A DNA stretch of 6,102 bases. It comes from M3 sp045133615 (GTDB lineage: Bacteria > Bacteroidota > Bacteroidia > Bacteroidales > Muribaculaceae). The translations under genes and the position numbers were made by a program. Positions 1 through 6,027 of the stretch are shown piece by piece; positions within the stretch are counted from its first letter, which is position 1, and every line of letters begins with the position of its first letter. The notes beneath the pieces are model-generated. The model searched no databases. It saw only the letters and a list, made by a program, of their open reading frames with translations, and was not told where the DNA came from. The stretch covers positions 1 through 6,102 of the forward strand of contig JBGUUQ010000066.1 in assembly GCA_045133615.1 (NCBI GenBank). The letters are read 5' to 3'.

Positions 1-52
1 AATTTTCAGGGACTTTTACAAGTAATAACTAATTAAAAATCAATCGTATAAC

Positions 53-74
53 TGACAAAAATTAATTTTTGTCA
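53..74. repeat. Perfect 22-bp AT-rich palindrome
   Basis: The half-site TGACAAAAATT at 53-63 is followed at once by its exact reverse complement at 64-74, with no spacer and no mismatch. A palindrome of this length without a loop could be a dimeric regulator's operator, a weak bidirectional transcript end (it holds runs of A and T but little GC), or the scar of a mobile element. All three frames of bases 1-51 contain stops, so it sits in non-coding sequence just before the broken gene. The symmetry is certain; the function is not known. Confidence 0.6.
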
Positions 75-75
75 T

Positions 76-575
76 CTACTAAAATCACGCATATATGATG
101 AGGATCTCAAACTCAAACCACAATTAGGAGAAAATCCCTTTACATCATCAAAAATATCAGAACAGATTAACCTAATCACAACTTTGCAGAAAATTGAATT
201 CTACAATCCAGCACTTGATGGGATCATAGAATTTGACTATAAACGCAACAGTGGTCAATACACCATTGGTGATGGAGAAAAGGCATTTACGATTAAGTTT
301 AGTGAATGTGCCATGACTCGATATATTGTTATGATGATTATATATCCCGTATTGGATATGACCCTAAATTCATTGAATTTCCGGAACTAAAATTCATTAA
401 AGATTTTGACTACTCCTCAAGATGTAAATCCCTAAAGGTTGGAGAAATTCTGATTCTTGAAAATTGCGACCATAAGTTTGCTGCCATAAAAATTCTTAAG
501 GTAAAGAAAAATAACGTTGATATAGACCATCTCGTAAAATTCAGCTATCATATTTATGGCAATCCGGACCTCTAA
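76..575 (+). pseudogene. Frameshifted C-terminal fragment of an unidentified protein
   Basis: Two overlapping open frames read as one protein. The first is open from 52 and contains a possible TTG start at 184; it encodes a segment with EFDYKRNSGQYTIGDG and KAFTIKFSEC. The second supplies the natural continuation, HDSIYCYDDYISRIGYDP, through DYSSRCKSLKVGEILILEN to the stop at 573-575. Moving from the first frame to the second needs a -1 change near 310-312, and I see no slippery heptamer there, so a one-base deletion is the simplest explanation. No in-frame ATG begins the first frame, so the fragment probably lacks its N-terminus as well. The last 60 residues remind me of a beta-rich C-terminal module (pattern DxSSR...VGEIxIL...AAIKIL) found at the end of larger bacterial proteins, but I cannot name the family. 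The stretch is much more AT-rich than the genes to its right. It ends 32 bases before the next gene. Confidence 0.5.
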
Positions 576-607
576 CTAAACCTGGCAATCAAGATTAATA
601 AAAATGC

Positions 608-976
608 ATGTCATACGAGGATAAATATCGAGAGCTGGAACAGTATTGCTCGGCGACTAATACGGACGTTAGGAAACGGGCCGAGAATTGGGCTGTTGCA
701 ATCGGATTACAGAACGGTTGCGGTACGCACGTCTCAGAGTTTCTTGTAGGGACTGCAATTCGTAACATCAAGGGTGAGATTTCAGCAGATGAGATCCATC
801 GACTGATAGAGGAACATTGGGCTAACATTCCGGGGGATCAAAAGCGACCATACGAAAGTTCATACGAAATCATCCCGCCAGATTCTCCCCGAGTCAAGAA
901 AATGGAGGCATATAATCGCAAGTTACGCCCCGGATTATATGCCCAAATTGACAAAGAGAAACAGTCAACCGTCTAA
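608..976 (+). CDS. VbhA-like Fic antitoxin homologue, orphan
   Basis: This is a 122-residue soluble protein with no signal peptide or membrane segment. Residues about 22-70 carry the pattern RxxxxWxxAIGLQ...G...SEFL...A...IKGEISADEIHRLIEEHW. It matches what I know of VbhA-type antitoxin domains, small helical modules that block the ATP site of Fic AMP-transferases, found as separate proteins or as the N-terminus of Fic proteins. The C-terminal 50 residues are polar, rich in Pro, Lys and Arg, and not recognised. No Fic motif (HPFx[D/E]GNGR) is visible in any translated frame of the window, so the partner is absent or elsewhere. The canonical inhibitory motif (S/T)xxxE(G/N) is not clear: the equivalent stretch reads AIGLQNG, lacking both the Ser/Thr and the Glu. 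An ATG at 604 opens only a six-codon frame, so 608 is the start. The product could instead be an unrelated helical protein. Confidence 0.55.
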   Translation: MSYEDKYRELEQYCSATNTDVRKRAENWAVAIGLQNGCGTHVSEFLVGTAIRNIKGEISADEIHRLIEEHWANIPGDQKRPYESSYEIIPPDSPRVKKMEAYNRKLRPGLYAQIDKEKQSTV

Positions 977-1077
977 GTACCGACCAAGCTCCGACTAAGC
1001 TCCGGCCAAGTTACCCCCTAAGTTACCCCCTAAGTTACCCCCAAGTTGTCCCCCTAAGTACCCCTCAAGTTACACTC
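973..1077 (+). repeat. Nine-unit ~12-bp degenerate tandem repeat
   Basis: Nine consecutive units follow the consensus CTAAGTTACCCC, varying as CAAG/CTAAG plus TTACCCC, TACC or CTCCG. Units start at 973, 985, 995, 1007, 1018, 1030, 1042, 1054 and 1066; lengths are 10-12 bp, and units 5 and 6 are identical. The stop codon of the VbhA-like gene (974-976) is part of unit 1, and TAA recurs in that same frame at 1019, 1031 and 1055. The array is C-rich on this strand with almost no G beyond the AAG core. The pattern suggests slippage-driven expansion next to the gene's 3' end. It has no CRISPR-like spacers. Confidence 0.8.
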
Positions 1078-1087
1078 TATGTATCAT

Positions 1088-1131
1088 CCACCAATACCCA
1101 CCAGTACTCCACCAGTACCATACCAGTTCAA
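1088..1131 (+). repeat. Four-unit ~11-bp degenerate tandem repeat
   Basis: Four units with consensus CACCAGTACCx start at 1088, 1099, 1110 and 1121. The unit differs from the 12-bp array ending at 1077, although both are C-rich with a GTAC or GTTAC core. It fills most of the gap before the hydrolase start at 1150, so any promoter for that operon must lie in or around these repeats. I see no TAnnTTTG element there. Confidence 0.6.
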
Positions 1132-1149
1132 ACTTAAAAAAGTAACAGC

Positions 1150-1746
1150 ATGAAGAAGATATTTTTTTTGCATGGGTTGAATTGGAGCGTGGCTTGTCCG
1201 ATGGCGGTGACGCTGAGGGAGGAGCTGCGGGGCGTGGCTGAGGTAGTTGCGCCGGATTTGTCGGTAGATCCGGAGGTGGCGTTGGCAGCGGTTAGGGAGA
1301 TTTGCCGCGAGGTGAAGACGGATCTGATTGTCGGCAGCAGCTATGGGTCGTTTCTTGGGCAGCAGGTTGTCGGGGAGGTCGGATGTAGGGCGTTGCTTTG
1401 TAGCCCGATGTTTCAGATGGCTGAGTTTTTGCAGACGAGGATTGGCTGGCATGAGTTCAAATCGCCTCGACGGGATGGAGCGATTGGATATGAGGTTACG
1501 CCGGAGCTGATTGAGAAATACCGACGGACGGAGGTGCATCAGTTCGACGGTTACAACCCGGCCATGCGCGACCGCGTCATCGGCTTCTATGGCTCGCAAG
1601 ACACTCTTGCCCGTACCCGCCAGGAATTTTTGCGTTATTATTCCACCGTCATTGATTACGACGGCCCGCATACAATGACTCCGGAGAATGTCCGTTCGGT
1701 GCTTGCGCCGGCAGCAATAAGAATCCTTAAATCAAATGCAATATGA
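1150..1746 (+). CDS. YqiA/YcfP-like alpha/beta-fold hydrolase (probable esterase)
   Basis: This 198-residue cytoplasmic protein is close in length to E. coli YqiA (193). It begins MKKIFFLHGLN, the first beta strand and oxyanion HG (residues 8-9) of this family. The nucleophile elbow is GSSYGS with Ser64. Asp151 lies in GFYGSQD and His174 in DGPHT, so the Ser-Asp-His triad looks complete. The family hydrolyses short acyl esters in vitro; the natural substrate is unknown. Its TGA (1744-1746) overlaps the next ATG (1743-1745), which implies translational coupling with the ankyrin gene and makes it the likely first gene of a three-gene operon. No clear promoter is seen; the upstream region is tandem repeat. 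Base use is odd: the first two-thirds is strongly G-rich on the coding strand (bases 1201-1260 hold 30 G and 10 C), and the last third is C-rich (1561-1620 hold 15 G and 24 C). Confidence 0.82.
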   Translation: MKKIFFLHGLNWSVACPMAVTLREELRGVAEVVAPDLSVDPEVALAAVREICREVKTDLIVGSSYGSFLGQQVVGEVGCRALLCSPMFQMAEFLQTRIGWHEFKSPRRDGAIGYEVTPELIEKYRRTEVHQFDGYNPAMRDRVIGFYGSQDTLARTRQEFLRYYSTVIDYDGPHTMTPENVRSVLAPAAIRILKSNAI

Positions 1747-3335
1747 AACAAAAGAAATATCCTAATTTTCAAGAACTATATTCCTTCGAGGATTACAAGA
1801 AGGCTTACGATGCCCACAGCACTTTAGATTGTGGGCTTTCACAAATATGTCTTTCAGCACCCTCTCAACACTATAGCATCCATACTAACGTGATAAAAGA
1901 TAAGGAGGCCGCACATGCATTGATAAATTTCCGGACTCTAAAACTCGAGTACGCAATTCAGGTGTGGCTGAAGGCTGCTTTGATATCGCAAAGAAATCCT
2001 GGGCCATTGCTCTACTATTGGTCGTTGCATTATGAGGATAATGAAACATCTTTTAGAGAACTGAAGTATAGTAAAAAATATTCAGAAAAATCTCCGGAAT
2101 TCTATATCGAAGAATTTTGGAAACTGCTTGAGGAAATCGCTGATTCCGGTTCAGTAAAAGTTAGCGAAGGCTTCTCTCATTCTTGTCATTCGGATCTTCT
2201 TCCTACCAAACCTAAAATTGAATTCAATGTTGTGCTCGATCGCGAAGAAGTAAAATCCACTTATAAGGATTTCAATGATGTGTATGGTCATCCCTATTGC
2301 CGCGAGATGAAAACTTATAAATGGGATGAAATTAAGCATCTGTTCACTCGCTTAACACTTAAGCAACTTAGCTTGATTGACACAAAACAACTTCACAAAT
2401 GCAATATGATTGACAAGTCTTTGATGCAGGCTTGCAGCAATCTCGATATAGACGAAGTAAAACTGGCAATTAAAAACGGTGCAAACGTCAATGCGTTAAA
2501 CGAAAACGGAGAGTCAGCCTTGCAGAATGCGGTCGAATATTTCAGCAGCAACGGCATGTCATTCGGTATGAAATATTCCGATGAAGAATATGAGTCAATC
2601 AAACAGATCAATTTTACCAAGTGCCGTGAAATCGTCGATTATCTTCTTGACAATGGCGCTGACATAGACCTGTTTGGAGTCGGAGGTATGCAACCGATTA
2701 CATGCGCCTATTATGAACACAGCGTTGAGATGGTCAGGCATCTGCTTGAAAGAGGCTCCAATCCTAACTACAACAGTTATCGCGATGATGATGTCATATC
2801 ATATGATAACGAGGATTCCCACCGATGCACAATACTTGATGTCATCTGCGGCTTGCTCATTGAAGAGTATGATGATACCGATAAACAGATTGAAAGCCTT
2901 GTACGCGAATATGGCGGTCGCCGCCTCTATTGGGATTATGATCCTTATAGAAATACGAGATTAAGGAAATATTACGTGAGCATGTCAGCCTCCAATCCTA
3001 ATTATCTATTTTTTGATAATGACGGTTGGGGGATAGGGACGGAACAATCGCTCACCATTGAAGATGAAAATGGGGATCAGCAGACAATAAATCTTCCATG
3101 TCATGAAGAATTGAAGCAATGGCATGAGGAGTATAAGAACAATATTGACTCGGAAGGATACGATTGGCGCGCTTGGACAAAAAGAGGTCACATTCTTGCC
3201 TCATTTATTGCCCAAACGCTTCATTCTCAAATTGCGCTGTTCTTCCCTTACGGCAACGATGTGGAGCACAAATGGGACGGATGGAGCGAAAGTTACATAT
3301 TAACCACCCTCCGGGAGCCCGAATTAATTGAATAA
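1743..3335 (+). CDS. Ankyrin-repeat protein with C-terminal W-domain
   Basis: This is a 530-residue soluble protein with three parts. Residues 1-220 are an unrecognised N-terminal region rich in aromatic and charged residues. Residues about 225-390 are ankyrin repeats: an ANK-like unit with VKLAIKNGANVNALNENGES (239-258), a second with IVDYLLDNGADIDLFGVGG (297-315), a third with MVRHLLERGSNPNYN (330-344) and a weak last unit near 363-391. They are separated by long acidic insertions, so the solenoid is irregular. Residues about 415-520 form a domain with LPCHEELKQWHEEY (451-464), YDWRAWTKRGHILASFIAQ (473-491) and a closing WDGW (511-514). The middle motif recurs twice in the next gene's product. 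Ankyrin repeats bind other proteins, so this is probably a scaffold, adaptor or immunity-type protein rather than an enzyme. Its start overlaps the hydrolase stop (ATGA), and its stop is 3 bases before the next gene. There is no signal peptide. The function is unknown. Confidence 0.75.
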   Translation: MKQKKYPNFQELYSFEDYKKAYDAHSTLDCGLSQICLSAPSQHYSIHTNVIKDKEAAHALINFRTLKLEYAIQVWLKAALISQRNPGPLLYYWSLHYEDNETSFRELKYSKKYSEKSPEFYIEEFWKLLEEIADSGSVKVSEGFSHSCHSDLLPTKPKIEFNVVLDREEVKSTYKDFNDVYGHPYCREMKTYKWDEIKHLFTRLTLKQLSLIDTKQLHKCNMIDKSLMQACSNLDIDEVKLAIKNGANVNALNENGESALQNAVEYFSSNGMSFGMKYSDEEYESIKQINFTKCREIVDYLLDNGADIDLFGVGGMQPITCAYYEHSVEMVRHLLERGSNPNYNSYRDDDVISYDNEDSHRCTILDVICGLLIEEYDDTDKQIESLVREYGGRRLYWDYDPYRNTRLRKYYVSMSASNPNYLFFDNDGWGIGTEQSLTIEDENGDQQTINLPCHEELKQWHEEYKNNIDSEGYDWRAWTKRGHILASFIAQTLHSQIALFFPYGNDVEHKWDGWSESYILTTLREPELIE

Positions 3336-3338
3336 ATT

Positions 3339-4040
3339 ATGGATATCCACAAACTCACTAAGCCATATTTCCTGATAAATCCTGACTATGAGGGATGTCT
3401 TGGCTATTTTTCTGCCGACAATTGCAGCTATGGATGCGACGTTGACACTCTTGAACTTGATGGATTTGAGGATACTCCATTTATCGTGCCAGGTTTGGAA
3501 GCATGGTGCTGGGAATGGAATGACAACTCCCTAAAATTAATTCACGGGGAAGGAACAGATTTTAACTGGGACAACTGGCATAAAAGAGGCTTGGCTTTCG
3601 CGCAAATGCTTCGTCAGCTTGTGCCTGACAATATTGAAATCGTATATCGCAAGGGGACCGAGGATATTCTTCTCGAAAAGGTCACCAATTTCTACTTAGG
3701 TCCCGACACTACTTTTATTATCGGTGACTGCAATTTATATTCAGTTGATTATTTTGGCGATGAAGCTCAGATTGGCCATTTTCTTCCTATACCACTCCCC
3801 GGACTTGATAAATGGTGGCATGACTTTGATAACCATGTCGATTATGTCAACTCTTCAGCCGACCCAACCTTTGACTGGGCTTCGTGGACGGAGAAGGGTT
3901 GGGAACTTGTCAGAATCATTAGAGCGCATCTTCCTGAATCTGTTGTGGTGGAATATCGTAGTGGCTTCGAAATTGGGGAAGTATTTCCGATCAAACCACT
4001 TCGAGTGAACATGGATGGATCATTCACGATACTGACATAA
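3339..4040 (+). CDS. Tandem W-domain protein, function unknown
   Basis: This 233-residue, acidic, Trp- and Asp-rich soluble protein has no signal peptide or membrane segment. It is built from two copies of one roughly 100-residue unit. Copy 1 has VPGLEAWCWEW (50-60), FNWDNWHKRGLAFAQMLRQL (75-94) and IEIVYRKGTED (99-109). Copy 2 has LPGLDKWWHDF (153-163), FDWASWTEKGWELVRIIRAH (178-197) and VVVEYRSGFE (202-211). The shared signature is PGL-x(2)-W, then [F]-x-W-x(2)-W-x(2)-[+]-G-x-x-hydrophobic helix, then a beta strand ending Y-[R]-x-G. The ankyrin protein just upstream ends with a third, more divergent copy. The ATG at 3339 is 3 bases after that gene's stop, so the two are surely co-transcribed. 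I do not recognise the family. The compact acidic form is reminiscent of immunity proteins of contact-dependent toxins, which is inference only. The gene ends 22 bases before the convergent hipA stop with no evident terminator. Confidence 0.75.
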   Translation: MDIHKLTKPYFLINPDYEGCLGYFSADNCSYGCDVDTLELDGFEDTPFIVPGLEAWCWEWNDNSLKLIHGEGTDFNWDNWHKRGLAFAQMLRQLVPDNIEIVYRKGTEDILLEKVTNFYLGPDTTFIIGDCNLYSVDYFGDEAQIGHFLPIPLPGLDKWWHDFDNHVDYVNSSADPTFDWASWTEKGWELVRIIRAHLPESVVVEYRSGFEIGEVFPIKPLRVNMDGSFTILT

Positions 4041-4062
4041 TGATGGCAGCATTCCCTTGTGA

Positions 4063-5316
4063 TTAGTCGAGGTAGCGGTTGATGCGGGGAGCGAAAGTTG
4101 CGATGTCACGGGCTGGGAGACTGAGGCGCGTGGCGGTGGTTTGCCATTGCTGCATGGCTGCCTTTATTTCGGCGATAATGGCGGCGGCTCGGTCGTGAGG
4201 GAGCATGTAATCGTCGGATGATGCGAGGAGGATTCCGAGGTCGGCCTCGTTGGTCGAGCGGTTAATCAGGAGGCTCTGATGGTCGGACAATGTCGGGTTG
4301 AGGTCGTAAGCCGGTGAGAGTTCCCAGCCTCGACGGGTCAACAGGAAGCCGTGGTTGCGGAAATGGTCGTCGGAGTTGCCGACGATGATGTTGAAGGCCA
4401 CGCGGCGGTAGAGTTCTTCGAGATTCTGCTCAACGTTGGCGCCATGCTGGAGGATGAAATCAACAATATCGGGATAGCCATAGCCGGTCGAGGCATTGTC
4501 GCCGTCGGTGAGGCCAAGCAATGTCAGAGCTGAGGCAAAATGAATGCGTTTACCATCGGCAGCGCGATCGAAGCGTTTTGACAAGAGGATATGGTAATCA
4601 CCGCCGGAGATCAGTCGGGTGTCTGCCACGTTTATTCCGGCCTTGCGAGCCATGACATGACAAAAGTGTTCCCATGCCGCCACGTCGTAGTCATCTTTTC
4701 GCGAGGGAAATTTGGCGACGGTCAAAGAGCCGTCTTCATCAAGCACCGACGCTTTGGGTCGGGCACCGCCGAGCGATGTGCCGGGATGCAGGAGTTGCAC
4801 AATCCATTTCTTTGACGGCAGCACATGTTCCTCCTCACTCAACTCGATTTCGTGAGCGGCGCGCATCAGTTCCCTGACGTTGGCCAATGGCGGCACTCGC
4901 AAGCTCTCCTCCGTGTTGATGAACGTCCCACCCTTTGTCTCGGCAAAACGGAATCCGCCCATACGCGAGAAGTCATCGATGCCGATCAGGTAGTCGAATG
5001 ACGATAGCCTCCGAACGGCCCTCTTTTCATCGGTCGCAGCAATCTGTTCGCGACGATTGAGCAGCGTCCGGCCCCATCGGTCGGGCAACGCATCCGAGAA
5101 GCAAGCGAAAATCTCCTGCCCCGGCTGAGTGTACTGCGCTCCCAGATAATTGTTGAGATCGTCACTCAAGAACAGGCCATCATAATCCGCCAGCCATTCC
5201 TTGTCAAACTCAAATCCGTAGGTATCGTTGCCGCGCACCGAGTCATAGCTCAACTCCCCTATCAACTTCGGAGCCTTTAGCCAGTCAAAATCAGCGTAAA
5301 CGTAAAGTTTCTTCAT
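4063..5316 (-). CDS. hipA: HipA family serine/threonine kinase toxin
   Basis: This full-length, 417-residue HipA has an N-terminal HipA_N1-type domain (about 1-130, starting KKLYVYADFDW) and a C-terminal kinase core. The P-loop region reads HPGTSLGGARPKAS (177-190); Ser181 matches the autophosphorylated Ser150 of E. coli HipA. Lys202 in TVAKF is the ATP lysine. The catalytic loop is NSDDHFRN (314-321), with Asp316 and Asn321 matching Asp309 and Asn314, and Asp338 in AYDLNP is the Mg-binding Asp. Nothing key is missing, so an active kinase is expected. E. coli HipA phosphorylates glutamyl-tRNA synthetase and halts translation, producing dormancy; the target here is unknown. It lies 2 bases after the hipB stop and must be its co-transcribed, coupled partner. 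Both domains are in one chain, so this is not the split HipBST type. The 3' end is strongly C-rich on the coding strand (the + strand 4081-4140 has 30 G and 10 C). Confidence 0.93.
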   Translation of the reverse strand: MKKLYVYADFDWLKAPKLIGELSYDSVRGNDTYGFEFDKEWLADYDGLFLSDDLNNYLGAQYTQPGQEIFACFSDALPDRWGRTLLNRREQIAATDEKRAVRRLSSFDYLIGIDDFSRMGGFRFAETKGGTFINTEESLRVPPLANVRELMRAAHEIELSEEEHVLPSKKWIVQLLHPGTSLGGARPKASVLDEDGSLTVAKFPSRKDDYDVAAWEHFCHVMARKAGINVADTRLISGGDYHILLSKRFDRAADGKRIHFASALTLLGLTDGDNASTGYGYPDIVDFILQHGANVEQNLEELYRRVAFNIIVGNSDDHFRNHGFLLTRRGWELSPAYDLNPTLSDHQSLLINRSTNEADLGILLASSDDYMLPHDRAAAIIAEIKAAMQQWQTTATRLSLPARDIATFAPRINRYLD

Positions 5317-5318
5317 AG

Positions 5319-5639
5319 TCAGTCTTTCTTTGAGGCGCGGGTGCGGTGTTTGAGGTTGAGGTCTTGCAGAGTGCGGCCGAGTTTGTCTTCCTTGGCGATC
5401 AGGAGCAGGTCGTCGTCGAGCTGGAGAGCGTAGAGCACACGGGCATAGATGCCGATGGAAACCGTCGGCGAACCCTTCTCGATTCGGCCCACGGTCAGCG
5501 GTGAACAGGTGGCGCGCTCAGCCACCTGCGCGATGCTCAGATTGCGGCGCAGACGGGCCAGTTTTATCTGCTCGCCCATCTCAGCCATCTTCTGCTCCAG
5601 TTTTCGGGGCAATTTCGTTGCCATAGTGTTCTTTGCCAT
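5319..5639 (-). CDS. hipB: HipB-like XRE-family antitoxin and repressor
   Basis: This 106-residue DNA-binding protein is the first gene of the hipBA operon. An XRE/Cro helix-turn-helix spans about 23-75: helix 1 IKLARLRRN (25-33), helix 2 SIAQVAERA (35-43), recognition helix SPLTVGRIEKG (46-56), then PTVSIGIYARVLYALQ packing helices. A basic, flexible C-terminus (LKHRTRASKKD) follows. HipB proteins dimerise, bind an operator over their own promoter and neutralise HipA; the inverted repeat at 5692-5721 is a suitable operator. The ATG at 5639 was chosen as the longest frame. A second ATG five codons in (MATKLPRK) is also possible, and no ribosome-binding site separates the two. The stop precedes the hipA ATG by 2 bases. 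Family membership is secure from the domain and position. Confidence 0.88.
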   Translation of the reverse strand: MAKNTMATKLPRKLEQKMAEMGEQIKLARLRRNLSIAQVAERATCSPLTVGRIEKGSPTVSIGIYARVLYALQLDDDLLLIAKEDKLGRTLQDLNLKHRTRASKKD

Positions 5640-5656
5640 TGTCTAATTTTTAAGGT

Positions 5657-5683
5657 GCAAAGCGGCTTCGCCGATGACTTTGC
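5657..5683 (-). promoter_or_regulatory. Stem-loop in the hipBA leader
   Basis: Read on the minus strand, the leader contains GCAAAG, a TCAT bulge, CGGC, a GAA loop, GCCG and CTTTGC. That is a 6-bp outer stem and a 4-bp inner stem with all pairs perfect, joined by a one-sided 4-base bulge. It lies between the predicted transcript start (about 5703) and the hipB ATG at 5639. No T-run follows, so it is not an intrinsic terminator. It may affect mRNA stability or translation of hipB, which is inference. Confidence 0.4.
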
Positions 5684-5691
5684 CATATCTC

Positions 5692-5721
5692 ATCGTATCT
5701 AATCGTGTGCAAAGATACGAT
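5692..5721. promoter_or_regulatory. Probable HipB operator (9-bp inverted repeat)
   Basis: ATCGTATCT (5692-5700) and AGATACGAT (5713-5721) are perfect reverse complements separated by 12 bases, so the arm centres are 21 bp apart, about two helical turns on one face. The right arm overlaps the -7 promoter element, so a bound dimer would block RNA polymerase. This is the arrangement expected for HipB autorepression; E. coli HipB uses TATCC-N8-GGATA sites. The left arm would sit just downstream of the transcript start. Confidence 0.6.
5710..5717 (-). promoter_or_regulatory. hipBA promoter -7 element
   Basis: The minus strand reads TATCTTTG followed by C, an exact match to the Bacteroidota -7 consensus TAnnTTTG. 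It lies 71 bases upstream of the hipB ATG. An AT-rich tract (AATAAATAAAAATC) sits immediately upstream, and no strong -33 TTG element is evident at the expected distance. The predicted start of transcription is near 5703. Confidence 0.55.
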
Positions 5722-5898
5722 TTTTATTTATTATATGATGTATTGAGCGCATAAAATTTTCCGAGAAAGTAACATTGTCGGCATAGTAACAGCCCCAAAG
5801 CATAAAACGCCCCCGGAATCTCCCCGAAAAAGCACCGTTTGTACGGCAAATCCGACTATTCAGCCAAAGGAATGCCATGCGTCTGCGACTCGTATGTT

Positions 5899-6027
5899 TT
5901 AGACGAGTGCCATGATCGCATCAAGTGGCGATTGCCCGTTTTTCCAAGCTGTGTCGGCAATGGAGTGCAGCGCGTGGAAGGCGTCAGCTCCTGTGTCGGA
6001 GCGGAAGCATCCGGAGATGTAAAATTT
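5899..6027 (-). pseudogene. C-terminal remnant of a probable IS66-type transposase
   Basis: On the minus strand a frame open from about 6069 to the TAA at 5899-5901 encodes KFYISGCFRSDTGADAFHAL, then HSIADTAWKNGQSPLDAI and a final MALV. The pattern SGxFRSxxGAxxFxxxxS...A.KxGxxxLDAI resembles the extreme C-terminus of IS66-family transposases. Only about 43 residues remain, without a start codon or catalytic region, so the remnant cannot be functional. It begins directly beside the 17-bp direct repeats at 6028-6067, where another element may have cut it. Downstream on this strand, 5722-5898 shows no gene before the hipBA promoter. The family assignment rests on a short segment seen by eye. Confidence 0.45.

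Noticed and set aside
1..25. 3' end of an upstream gene (frame ending IFRDFYK, stop at 23-25)
   Set aside because: Seven codons are too few to support a gene, and the other frames also hit stops nearby.
595..828. 77-residue minus-strand open frame opposite the VbhA-like gene
   Set aside because: Its Ser- and Cys-rich composition and lack of motif, against a recognisable domain on the other strand, mark it as a shadow.
973..1131. CRISPR array
   Set aside because: Units are 10-12 bp, contiguous and degenerate, with no unique spacers and no cas genes in the window.
1084..1671. 195-residue minus-strand open frame
   Set aside because: It is antisense to the hydrolase, which has an intact catalytic triad and operon spacing. 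The minus-strand product is low-complexity and rich in Arg, Leu, Pro and His, typical of a shadow frame.
4040..4054. Terminator hairpin between the convergent operons
   Set aside because: AATG and CATT arms pair, but the interior is mismatched and no T-run follows on either strand.
5564..5687. Short leader peptide frame starting MAKSSAKPLC upstream of and overlapping hipB out of frame
   Set aside because: Its upstream codons coincide with the leader hairpin and the rest overlaps hipB out of frame; nothing suggests it is translated.
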